The translations under genes were made by a program, and so were the position numbers. From positions 1-32,043 of the forward strand of contig DASYSA010000706.1 in NCBI GenBank assembly GCA_036003885.1: a stretch of DNA of 32,043 bases, given 5' to 3'. The stretch comes from DASYSA01 sp036003885. Lineage in GTDB: Bacteria; Acidobacteriota; Blastocatellia; UBA7656. Position 1 is the stretch's first letter. Each line of letters begins with the position of its first letter. Below, piece after piece: positions 14,204 to 22,057 of this stretch. The notes beneath the pieces are model-generated. The model was given only the letters and a program-made list of their open reading frames with translations. It searched no databases and was not told where the DNA came from.

Positions 14204-16711
14204 CTATTTTGCCTTGCCTTTTCCCAAACGATGAACTGATCGAACACGCCCCGTGCCCTGCCGATTATCGACGAAAACCTTATCATCGCGACTATAGAAA
14301 GTCAATTGCGCGCCCATTGTAACGCCCTTCTCCTCGTCCTCAACTCGAGCTGTTTTGCCTTCCAGAATCGCCCTTCCGTCGGCGCCGGTGTACGCGAGTT
14401 TATCGCCGGTCCCGCGCCTTCCCGGCTGGTTCAGCACGACGTTGCCCTCGGCCGTCAGACGCTCCACTTCGTTCGTCTCCTTCATCAGAAAGACCTCCAC
14501 CGAGTCGGCTTCGATCCGATCGGAACCCTGGCGAGCCTTGACTCCGCCTACATAGTGGACTCGCCGGTCAGCATCCGAGTAGGTCATCCGTTCAGCCGAC
14601 GCGAACCCGGGTACCATTTCGTGCTGCTTGTCCGATTGCCCCTTGTCCGATTTGCCCTTCTCCGATTCCGCCTTGCGGTCTACGGAATAAAGCGCACTGT
14701 CGACGTTTCCTATTGCGACCATTCGCTTCTCTTCCTGGTAGAGTTCAATTCGATCAGCCTTGATGAAGTTATCGTCCTGCCACCCACGCGCGTTCCCGTT
14801 GAAGACAGCCCGCTGTTTGCTGCTGGCGTCGGCGCGGTCAGCGGTGACAAAGACAGGCGACTTCGTGTTCCTGAATGGCGTCGAATCGTTGGTCTGTTCC
14901 CGACTGTAATAGGTGGTTCTGACATCACCGCGCGCGTGCGTTTCGTCCTTCTGTTGGTCGTAATCGATCTCGTCAGCCTGGGTTCGGCCCTTCGAGTCCG
15001 ACACGGTTGGGCGTTTGCCGCGCAGAAGGAGGATCTCTCGCGATCTGTCGTACACCGCCCGGTCAGCGGTCGCGTTTCTGTCGGCCTCATTGAACTTGAA
15101 GTTGCCCTCCTGTGTGAGCCGTTCCAGGTCTTGTGCCTCAGGGCCAAATTCCCCCGTTAGCTTTTGACTCGTCGTCACTCGAGGCGCGTGCGAGTGTTCG
15201 TCCTTAACCATTGCCTCAATCTCGACGCGAACGCCCCCGCTCGCTTCATAGCTCTTCAACCTGTTGCCATCCTCAAAGAAGAGAGCGCTCATTCGTGGCG
15301 CCTTCAAGGTCTTCCGGTCCGAATTAGCCTCGGCACGCACAGGGATAACCGTCATGACCGCGTTGTCGGTCGCTTCTGCAGACTGGAGGCTTTTTCCGTC
15401 CGGAAAGAAGTGCATTGAGATCAGGCCCGCGGACAGTTCGCGAGTCGTGGGATTGATCTTTGGATCTGTCGGTTCGGGCGAGTGAACGCGCAACAGCGCC
15501 TGTCCTTCCGCCTTGAGCACATCTATAGTGCCGCCTTGCTCGCCGTCGGTGAAGAGAGCTTCGACAGTGGCCGCGCTGGCCTCGCGCAGCGGAGCGGGTC
15601 CCAACGAGCGGACCTTCACTTCGCCCGTGGCAAGTGCGCGCACCAACTGCTGAGTGTCACCCATGAAGAAGTCCATATCCGATGACTGGATCTCAAGCTT
15701 TCCGGCCTGCGTCAGGTGAGCGCTGCCGCGCGCCTCGATTCGCTCGATTTTGTTGGTGTCTCCTATGAATCCCACCATTTTGTCCGAGAGCATCTGGTCC
15801 GCACCCTGCGTAACAACAACACGTCCATTGAAGGTAACGCGGCGATCTTTCTTCTCAAGCAGCGCGGATTGACTCTGTATCTGGGTTGGTTTGCGAGCCA
15901 CGAGCTTGCTTGAAGGCAGACGCTTTCCGGAGGCGCCCTGCCCGACGCCGGCCTTATCGCCTGAATCCTGGCCAGAGTCTCGGGATGTTGCATGTTGCGG
16001 TCGAGACGCCCGACGCGCGCGCGCCTCAAGCTTTCGCGCGCGCTTCCGAGCCTTGCGCGCAGCCTTCTCCTCCGTCGTCTCGCCGGGTTCGGCGGCGGCA
16101 GGCCTCGACTCGTGCTTACCCGATGACGCGGTGTGAGGCTTGATCGTCAAGTCCACATCTTTCAGCATGTGCACGCGTTCTTCCGTCGCTTCGATCAGCA
16201 CTCCGGTGGTGCGTCCTGAAAGATCGGCGCGTTCGAACGTCACGAGCTTATCCGTGTCGACAGTTCCTCGAGAGTAGTCGTAATGCAGGTAGCTTGTCTT
16301 TACCGTGAGGCCGTCCGACGTCTCCAAAAGAACGTTGTCAATGAACTCCGCGTCGAGCCTGTTGAGGTCTGCCGGATCGCTGACTTTGGCGCGGTCGGCT
16401 TTGACGATGTCGTTTCGATTGCCGGCCGCACCCCGCGACTCGAGCCTTACTTTTTCCAACTCATGGGTGCCATCTTCGTAGGTTCTGTCTATTCCGGCCG
16501 TTAGTAGAAAGCGCACGCGGCCCTCGACCTCGTGCGCGTAGTGCGTATTGCTGAATACCGCAACGACTCTGCCGACAAGTTTCTGCGCCGGCCGCTCGGT
16601 CTCGCGAGGCTTGTTGCGGAGGACCAGATAAAGACCCAGCACACCAAAGATGGAGAAGAAGAGCGCGAGCGCGGCGAGCTTACCTGCTGTTACTAATCTG
16701 ACTCGTATCAT
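14204..16711 (-). CDS. LptC-LptA (OstA) fusion, periplasmic LPS transport protein
   Basis: An 835-aa protein combining the inner-membrane LptC and periplasmic LptA parts of the LPS bridge. One transmembrane helix (about 11-32) anchors it. Residues about 45-195 resemble LptC (YEDGTHELEKVRLES, VKTSYLHYDYSRG). A basic Lys/Arg/Ala-rich linker follows (about 212-240, EEKAARKARKRARK). From about 280 to the end comes a long run of beta-jellyroll LptA/OstA-type segments; the last (about 690-820) is clearest, with GGVKARQGSDRIEADSVEV, RLTAEGNVVLNQPGRRGTGD and AILEGKTARVEDEEKG. Separate LptC and LptA in E. coli are about 190 and 185 aa, so this is far larger. It sits directly before lptB. The start ATG at 16711 has no strong Shine-Dalgarno sequence. 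Confidence 0.88.
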   Translation of the reverse strand: MIRVRLVTAGKLAALALFFSIFGVLGLYLVLRNKPRETERPAQKLVGRVVAVFSNTHYAHEVEGRVRFLLTAGIDRTYEDGTHELEKVRLESRGAAGNRNDIVKADRAKVSDPADLNRLDAEFIDNVLLETSDGLTVKTSYLHYDYSRGTVDTDKLVTFERADLSGRTTGVLIEATEERVHMLKDVDLTIKPHTASSGKHESRPAAAEPGETTEEKAARKARKRARKLEARARRASRPQHATSRDSGQDSGDKAGVGQGASGKRLPSSKLVARKPTQIQSQSALLEKKDRRVTFNGRVVVTQGADQMLSDKMVGFIGDTNKIERIEARGSAHLTQAGKLEIQSSDMDFFMGDTQQLVRALATGEVKVRSLGPAPLREASAATVEALFTDGEQGGTIDVLKAEGQALLRVHSPEPTDPKINPTTRELSAGLISMHFFPDGKSLQSAEATDNAVMTVIPVRAEANSDRKTLKAPRMSALFFEDGNRLKSYEASGGVRVEIEAMVKDEHSHAPRVTTSQKLTGEFGPEAQDLERLTQEGNFKFNEADRNATADRAVYDRSREILLLRGKRPTVSDSKGRTQADEIDYDQQKDETHARGDVRTTYYSREQTNDSTPFRNTKSPVFVTADRADASSKQRAVFNGNARGWQDDNFIKADRIELYQEEKRMVAIGNVDSALYSVDRKAESEKGKSDKGQSDKQHEMVPGFASAERMTYSDADRRVHYVGGVKARQGSDRIEADSVEVFLMKETNEVERLTAEGNVVLNQPGRRGTGDKLAYTGADGRAILEGKTARVEDEEKGVTMGAQLTFYSRDDKVFVDNRQGTGRVRSVHRLGKGKAK

Positions 16712-16848
16712 AAGGTTCTCGATCTAAAAGGGCACCGCGCAGTCCGGCTCTCAGATTCTTACATGTGGCCGGAGTTAGTGTCGAATTGAAATGCCAACCC
16801 AATCGGGTGGGCCGGATCGAAGTTGTTTAGTCCGAGAGGATCGTTTAT

Positions 16849-16909
16849 CGTTCTTCGTTTCGCGTTTGATGTATCGGAACAGGGACCGAACGCAGCGAAA
16901 CGAGGAACG
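16849..16909. repeat. Inverted 7-bp repeat hairpin at the tRNA-Leu 3' end
   Basis: Words CGTTTAT, CGTTCTT, CGTTTCG and CGTTTGA (from 16842) have a 7-bp period. The stretch 16849-16863 pairs with 16895-16909 over 15 bases with one G-T type mismatch; the loop is 31 bases. In the direction of tRNA transcription it starts 3 bases after the encoded CCA end. It shares the word CGTTCCTCGTTTC with the array at 9991-10072. Confidence 0.85.
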
Positions 16910-16912
16910 TAC

Positions 16913-16998
16913 TGGTGCGGATGAGAGGACTCGAACCTCCACAGGATTGCTCCCACAGCGTCCTGAGCGCTGCGCGTCTGCCATTCCGCCACATCCGC
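16913..16998 (-). tRNA. tRNA-Leu (anticodon CAG)
   Basis: The minus strand gives an 86-base class II tRNA. The 7-bp acceptor stem is GCGGATG with CATCCGC, with discriminator A and an encoded CCA. The D-arm region is GGCGGAATGGCAGACGCGC. The anticodon stem CAGCG/CGCTG encloses loop CTCAGGA with anticodon CAG (16963-16965). There is a long variable arm, and the T-arm GGAGGTTCGAGTCCTC. The long variable arm and the sequence fit leucine. It lies upstream of the LptC-LptA gene in the same direction; a heptamer hairpin follows its 3' end. Confidence 0.96.
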
Positions 16999-17051
16999 AT
17001 TTTCCAAGATCAGTGGCCAAAGATGTGCCATCTTGCGCCAGGCTGAGTGAA

Positions 17052-17084
17052 AGTATACTAATGAGCGCGCTCAAAATGTGTCAA
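17052..17084 (-). promoter_or_regulatory. Sigma-70-type promoter for tRNA-Leu
   Basis: On the minus strand a perfect TTGACA (17079-17084) is followed after 18 bases by TAGTAT (17055-17060); an overlapping TATACT (17052-17057) is closer to consensus but leaves a 21-base spacer. The site lies about 54 bases upstream of the mature tRNA 5' end. Confidence 0.6.
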
Positions 17085-17218
17085 TTCGATTTTGAATCTC
17101 GGATGTGGGATTCCGTGTGGCCACCCCAGGTGTTTGAGGTGCCAGAGCCAGCAGTGAGTTACTCTTAATCTGATACATTTTGCCAGGTAGACTAGACACC
17201 TTTACTCCAGGAACCTAC

Positions 17219-19426
17219 ATGCTTACGACCAATCTCTCACCGCAGAGGGTGCTCGACGGCCTGCCCAAATCGCGCAGCCGCGGCGTCACCCTCGAATCGC
17301 TATCCGAGAGTCTCAGCTTGAGTGATTCTCAGATAACGCGCCTTGGCGACGTCCTCACACAGTTCGTACGGGTTGGGTTGGCGGAATCAAGGGGCGGCCG
17401 ATTCTGGCGGAAGAATTCTTCCGGTCTAATGATCGGGACGCTCAGAGGCACAAGGTCGGGTTTTGCATTCTTAGTCCCCGATGACCAGCGTGAAAAAGCC
17501 ATGGGTGACCTGTACATCGCCGAGCGCAGACTCGGGTCCGCCCTTCACGGAGACAAAGTCGTAGCGCGTCTTACCGGCGCTGACGAGCGCGGCCGAGAAG
17601 GACGAATTGAGGCGGTCCTCCATCAGGCTAACCCTACCGTGGTCGGCAGGTTCATCAAGCTCAAGAAGGAATCCTTTGTCTCCCCGTTGGAGGAGAAATT
17701 CGCGCGCGAGATAAGCATAGCGCCTCGGGATTCCATGGGCGCAACCGATCGCGATGTCGTGAATGTCGAGATCACGCGGCGGCCGGTCGCCGGGCGACCT
17801 CCCTGGGGCCGTGTGATTGAAGTGCTGGGCCGCGACGAGACGCCCGGGATTGATATCGAGATCATCATACGGAAACATCATTTGAGTCACGTCTTCCCGG
17901 AGCGCGCCCTCGTAGAAGCTGAGGCCATTTCAGAAGAGATCTCCGAAGGCGAGTTGGCTCATCGTGCGGACCTGCGCAATCAGCCGTCAATCACGATAGA
18001 TGGAGAGACGGCCCGCGACTTCGACGATGCGGTATCGCTGGAGACTCTATCGAACGGCCGATTCCTGTTGGGCGTGCACATCGCCGATGTGAGTCACTAC
18101 GTTCGCGAAGGAAGCGCTCTGAATGAGGAGGCTCTTGCGCGAGGGACCTCGGTCTACTTTCCGGAGCGCGCGATACCGATGTTGCCAGAGAGGTTGTCCA
18201 ACGAAATCTGCTCGCTCAAGCCTCGAGTCGATCGCCTGACTATGTCTGCGCTTATAGAGATCGATCGCAAGGGTCGAGTGGTCGACTATCGACTTACGCC
18301 TTCGATCATTCACAGCCGAGAGCGAATGACTTATACCGATGTCGGCGAGATCATCGCGAATCCAGCCAGCCAGACAGCCGAGCGTTATTCTCATATCAAG
18401 GAACTGCTCCTGTCGATGCATGAGCTGACGTTGACTCTCATAGAACGCCGGCAGGAGCGAGGCGCCATCGACTTCGAGCTGCCCGAGGCCGAACTGCGCT
18501 TCAACGATGAAGGGCGCATAGCCGGAATCGTTAGATCGGAACGAAACATCGCTCATCGATTGATTGAGGAGTTCATGCTGCTGGCAAACGAAACGGTGGC
18601 CAGGCACCTGGAGTCCCTGCGCGTTCCTGCGCTCTACCGAATTCACGAAGAACCGAATGCGGACAGAGTCGAGGAGTTCGCCGAAATAGCCGAGTCGTTC
18701 GGGCATAAGTTCTCGGCGCACGGCCCGATATCGCAACGTGGGTTTCAGAACCTGATGCGCGAGATTCGCGGCCGGCCGGAAGAGCGCATGCTCTCATACC
18801 TGATGCTGCGTTCGATGAAAAGGGCGAGATATTCGCCCGAGAACCTGGGCCATTTTGGGTTGGCGATGAAGAGCTATACGCATTTCACCTCGCCCATTCG
18901 CCGCTATCCCGACCTGATTGTGCATCGCATCCTTCGCGAAGTCATCGAGCGCGGCAGGGAGATGACCGCCGACCGCGGCGTCTCCGACCTCGGAGCCAGG
19001 CGAGTGCTGAAGACACTTTCGTGGCCGGTGTTTGAAGAAGAACGAGAAGCAGATCTTCGCCGGATACTCGCGCCGATAGCGGAACAATCGAGCGAATGCG
19101 AGCGTGCGGCAGACGATGCCGAGCGCGAGTTGATGGACTGGCGAAAGACTGAGTTCATGGCCGCCCGGCTGGGTGAAGAGCTCAGCGGCCTCATCACTTC
19201 GGTTAAGGAGTACGGATTCTACGTCGAACTCGATGAATACTTCGTTGAGGGTCTGGTGCACATATCCACGCTGACGGATGACACATACCGGTATCAGGAG
19301 AGAAGGCATCGACTGGTAGGCGAACGGAGCGGCCGAGTCTTCAGGCTGGGCGACCCGGTCAGGATTTCAGTCGACAGGGTCGATCGTACTCGTCACCTGA
19401 TAGACTTCTCAATTGCGCGTGAATAG
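17219..19426 (+). CDS. rnr: Ribonuclease R
   Basis: A 735-aa 3'-to-5' exoribonuclease of the RNase II/R family that degrades structured RNA. I start it at the ATG at 17219, preceded by CAGGAACC, rather than an in-frame TTG at 17180. Domain order is as follows. A winged-helix/cold-shock N-terminal region covers about 1-215 (GTLRGTRSGFAFLVPDD, DLYIAERRLGSALHGDKVVARL). The RNB catalytic domain (about 245-580) has D261, D267, D269 and D270 in IDGETARDFDDAV, then HIADVSHYVREGS and ALYRIHEEP. The C-terminal S1 domain begins at about 650 (LSGLITSVKEYGFYVELDEYFVEGLVHIS). A Lys-rich tail after S1 is absent. It is divergent from the tRNA gene. The repeats placed after its stop begin 5 bases downstream. 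Confidence 0.95.
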   Translation: MLTTNLSPQRVLDGLPKSRSRGVTLESLSESLSLSDSQITRLGDVLTQFVRVGLAESRGGRFWRKNSSGLMIGTLRGTRSGFAFLVPDDQREKAMGDLYIAERRLGSALHGDKVVARLTGADERGREGRIEAVLHQANPTVVGRFIKLKKESFVSPLEEKFAREISIAPRDSMGATDRDVVNVEITRRPVAGRPPWGRVIEVLGRDETPGIDIEIIIRKHHLSHVFPERALVEAEAISEEISEGELAHRADLRNQPSITIDGETARDFDDAVSLETLSNGRFLLGVHIADVSHYVREGSALNEEALARGTSVYFPERAIPMLPERLSNEICSLKPRVDRLTMSALIEIDRKGRVVDYRLTPSIIHSRERMTYTDVGEIIANPASQTAERYSHIKELLLSMHELTLTLIERRQERGAIDFELPEAELRFNDEGRIAGIVRSERNIAHRLIEEFMLLANETVARHLESLRVPALYRIHEEPNADRVEEFAEIAESFGHKFSAHGPISQRGFQNLMREIRGRPEERMLSYLMLRSMKRARYSPENLGHFGLAMKSYTHFTSPIRRYPDLIVHRILREVIERGREMTADRGVSDLGARRVLKTLSWPVFEEEREADLRRILAPIAEQSSECERAADDAERELMDWRKTEFMAARLGEELSGLITSVKEYGFYVELDEYFVEGLVHISTLTDDTYRYQERRHRLVGERSGRVFRLGDPVRISVDRVDRTRHLIDFSIARE

Positions 19427-19430
19427 CCGC

Positions 19431-19526
19431 GTTTATGGTTTATTGTATTTGGTATATGCTCCAGACTATGGTTCAAGGACCAGAGACCATAAACCAGAAC
19501 CACAAACCAGAAGCCAGAAACCAAAT
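19431..19526. repeat. Quasi-inverted 7-bp repeat array after rnr (GTTTATG/ACCAGAA family)
   Basis: The left arm (19431-19458) reads GTTTATG, GTTTATT, GTATTTG, GTATATG. The right arm (19479-19526) reads ACCAGAG, ACCATAA, ACCAGAA, CCACAA, ACCAGAA, GCCAGAA, ACCAAAT, seven units with one 6-base unit. Complementarity between arms is partial (for example AACCATAAAC against GTTTATGGTT). It starts 5 bases after the rnr stop codon and ends 63 bases before the S9 peptidase start. Confidence 0.82.
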
Positions 19527-19589
19527 CGCGCCGCGACTCGTGCAACTCTGCGCCGCCTGCCAGCGTCGCAAGTTCTCAGGAGGATTTTA

Positions 19590-21659
19590 ATGAAACGGCT
19601 CATTACCTTGATTGTTATCATTGGGCTTGGCCTTGCCTCTGCGGCCGCCAGGCAGACTCAGCCTTCCCCGAAGCCCTTCACCATCGAAGATCTCATCAAA
19701 GTGCGGCGGGTGTCGGATCCGCAATTGTCACCCAACGGTCGCTTTGTCGCATACACGATCACGGACACCGACAAAGCGGCAAACAAGCGAACTACACAGA
19801 TCTATATCGTTTCGATTGAGGGCGGGGAGCCCACGCAGGTGACTAACGACAAGCAATCCTCGAGCTCACCTCGGTGGTCCCCCGACGGAAAGAGGCTGGC
19901 TTTCGTCTCGGCTCGCGACGGCGCGCCCCAGATCTGGACCATCGAAATCGCCGAGGTTGCGACAGGTCCGCTGAAAAAGATCACAAGTATTTCGACAGGC
20001 GCCGATGGTCCCGTTTGGTCCCCCGATGCCAAGTGGCTGGCGTTCACCTCCGAAGTCTATCCTGAGTGCGGCGATGACGACTGCAACAGCAAGCGCGAGG
20101 AAGCTGCCGCGCAGAGCAAGGTGAGAGCAAAGGTATCCGACCGTCTGCTCTATCGGCACTGGAACACCTGGAAAGAGGGCAAGCGCAGTCATGTCTTCCT
20201 CGTGGCGAGCGCCGGCGGGGCGGCTCGTGATATGACTCCCGGAGACTACGACGCGCCGCCGTTCAGTTTGGGCGGGCCTCTCGATTACGCCTTCTGCCCC
20301 GATTCGAAGGAACTCGCCTTCTCGCGCAACACCGACAAAGTCGAAGCGATTTCCACCAACAGTGACATCTTCGTAGTGCCTGTGCAGGGGGGCGATGCGC
20401 GGCGGATCACCGGCAACAACCCCGCCGCCGACCTTTCGCCTCAGTATTCCCCGGACGGCCGTTACCTCGCCTATCGCGCTCAGTCGAGGCCCGGTTTTGA
20501 AAGCGATCGCTGGCGGTTGATGGTGTACGACCGCAGGACCAATCAGGCCCACTCGATTACGGAACGACTCGACTCTTCGGTCGAGAGCTTTGCTTTCTCG
20601 AACGACGGGCAGAAGGTCTATCTGACCGCGCTGGAGCGAGGACGCCAACCGGTCTATGAGGTACTGCTCAACGGTGGGTCAACGAAGAAGCTAATCGCTG
20701 ATGCAGTCAATGACGATCTTCAGGTCAGTCGGGACAACCAGGTTCTGGTGTTCACCAGGCAAAGCCTTACCCAGCCTGTGGAGATCTTTCGCGCCGGCGC
20801 GGACGGACGCGCGGTCTCCCGATTGACCCGGACCAACGACGCCACTCTGGGCAACTTCAGCCTGAAGCCCGCTGAGGATGTCACCTGGGAAGGAGGTGGA
20901 GGGACGAAGGTTCACGGATTTCTGATCAAGCCTGCGAACTTCAGTCCTACAAAGAAGTGGCCCCTCATCGTGCTTATTCATGGAGGGCCACAAGGCTCGT
21001 GGAACGATTCCTGGAGCTTCCGCTGGAACCCGCAGGTCTTTGCTTCGGCAGGGTACGTAGTGTTCACACCGAACCCGCGAGGGTCATTCGGGTATGGCCA
21101 GAAGTTTGTGGATGAGATCTCAGGCGATTGGGGCGGAAAAGTGTACACCGACCTGATGAATGGGATCGCCTACGTTGCGTCGATGCCCTACGTAGATCGC
21201 GATCGAATAGGAGCGGCGGGCGGAAGCTACGGCGGTTATATGGTCAATTGGATGCTCGGGCATAACGACGATCCAACCGTAAAGTTCAAAGCGTTCGTTT
21301 CACATGCCGGTGTGTACAATCTTACGAGCATGTATGGTGGGACGGAGGAGCTCTGGTTCACCGAATGGGAGTTCAAGGGAACTCCGTGGACGAATCCGGA
21401 GATGTACGCGAAGTGGTCGCCGCATATTTACGCGAAGAACTTCAAGACTCCGACGCTGGTGATTAACGGCGAGCTCGACTATCGCGTGCCCGTGACCGAA
21501 GGTCTGCAACTGTTCACGGCGCTGCAGCGCCAGGGGGTCGAGTCGAAGCTGCTCTACTATCCGGATGAGGGTCACTGGATCTTGAAGCCGCAGAATTCTC
21601 AACTCTGGTATGAGACCGTGCTCAAGTGGTTCGACACCTATCTAAAACCGAGAGCCTAG
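19590..21659 (+). CDS. Exported S9 family (prolyl oligopeptidase-like) peptidase
   Basis: A 689-aa secreted serine peptidase related to acylaminoacyl and dipeptidyl peptidases. The ATG at 19590 is chosen because AGGAGG lies 7-8 bases before it and the product then starts with a signal peptide (MKRLITLIVIIGLGLASAAA). Residues about 35-420 form a TolB/WD-like beta-propeller with repeated SPDG(R/K) strands (RWSPDGKRLAFVS, YSPDGRYLAYRAQ). The alpha/beta-hydrolase domain (about 440-689) carries the triad S546 (GGSYGG), D630 (NGELDYRVPV) and H662 (DEGHW). An insertion with acidic residues and Cys (YPECGDDDCNSKREEA, about residue 158) is typical of this bacterial subgroup. It probably trims imported or exported peptides, which would fit the peptide transporter genes nearby, although that is inference. 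Confidence 0.94.
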   Translation: MKRLITLIVIIGLGLASAAARQTQPSPKPFTIEDLIKVRRVSDPQLSPNGRFVAYTITDTDKAANKRTTQIYIVSIEGGEPTQVTNDKQSSSSPRWSPDGKRLAFVSARDGAPQIWTIEIAEVATGPLKKITSISTGADGPVWSPDAKWLAFTSEVYPECGDDDCNSKREEAAAQSKVRAKVSDRLLYRHWNTWKEGKRSHVFLVASAGGAARDMTPGDYDAPPFSLGGPLDYAFCPDSKELAFSRNTDKVEAISTNSDIFVVPVQGGDARRITGNNPAADLSPQYSPDGRYLAYRAQSRPGFESDRWRLMVYDRRTNQAHSITERLDSSVESFAFSNDGQKVYLTALERGRQPVYEVLLNGGSTKKLIADAVNDDLQVSRDNQVLVFTRQSLTQPVEIFRAGADGRAVSRLTRTNDATLGNFSLKPAEDVTWEGGGGTKVHGFLIKPANFSPTKKWPLIVLIHGGPQGSWNDSWSFRWNPQVFASAGYVVFTPNPRGSFGYGQKFVDEISGDWGGKVYTDLMNGIAYVASMPYVDRDRIGAAGGSYGGYMVNWMLGHNDDPTVKFKAFVSHAGVYNLTSMYGGTEELWFTEWEFKGTPWTNPEMYAKWSPHIYAKNFKTPTLVINGELDYRVPVTEGLQLFTALQRQGVESKLLYYPDEGHWILKPQNSQLWYETVLKWFDTYLKPRA

Positions 21660-21727
21660 TCTGGAGGAGCAGTGACTAATACTGGCAGGCCTGGGAGGGC
21701 GACTTAACCGGCGGCTGCTGCCGCTCC

Positions 21728-21768
21728 AAAAAAATTGGAGGTCGCCACCGTGCCCGAGTAGCGACCTC
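21728..21768 (-). terminator. Intrinsic-terminator-like hairpin without an assigned gene
   Basis: On the minus strand GAGGTCGC (21761-21768) pairs with GCGACCTC (21738-21745) around a 15-base loop, followed by CAA and seven T (21728-21734). The preceding TonB receptor already has its own strong terminator about 240 bases earlier. The hairpin could serve read-through transcripts, a small RNA, or be unrelated to termination. On the plus strand (after the S9 peptidase) it has no T-run. Confidence 0.55.
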
Positions 21769-21907
21769 TCCCCAAGTTCAGAACAGAATGGTAGAGATTC
21801 TAAGGATGTGCACCCTCTGTATAAGCAATCGCGATACCGCGACCCGCCCTGGAGCTCAAGTCATAGTCGAGTAAGGCCTTAGGATCCGGCACAACATGGA
21901 CTCACCC

Positions 21908-21972
21908 TGGAAACTTTCCATGATTCTGGAAGCATTTACGAAAAATTGGAAATGGGGAAAACATTTCCCCAT
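21908..21972. other. Two perfect palindromes between terminators
   Basis: TGGAAACTTTCCA (21908-21920) is a perfect odd palindrome. ATGGGGAAA and TTTCCCCAT (21952-21960 and 21964-21972) form a perfect 9-bp dyad with a 3-base centre. Both lie in the 398-base gap between the S9 peptidase and the first TonB receptor, which has no gene. They could be operator-like sites or hairpins of an untranslated transcript. Confidence 0.5.
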
Positions 21973-22002
21973 CCGCAAGCGAAAAACGGACGCGTCACTC
22001 AC

Positions 22003-22032
22003 AAAAAGCGGCGGGCCGTTGGGGCCCGCCGC
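22003..22032 (-). terminator. Rho-independent terminator of the first TonB receptor gene
   Basis: On the minus strand a perfect 10-bp GC-rich stem (GCGGCGGGCC with GGCCCGCCGC) and a 5-base loop are followed directly by TTTTT (22003-22007). It starts 25 bases after the stop codon at 22058. Confidence 0.93.
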
Positions 22033-22057
22033 AGTTGCGAAACCGACCTGATAACGA

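Noticed and set aside
14306..15160. 284-codon plus-strand frame opposite the LptC-LptA gene
   Set aside because: It is antisense to a well-supported gene, with Arg/Val/Leu-rich composition typical of a shadow frame and no Shine-Dalgarno sequence.
19866..20648. 260-codon minus-strand frame opposite the S9 peptidase gene
   Set aside because: It is the complement of the propeller region of a clear peptidase, with no motifs of its own.
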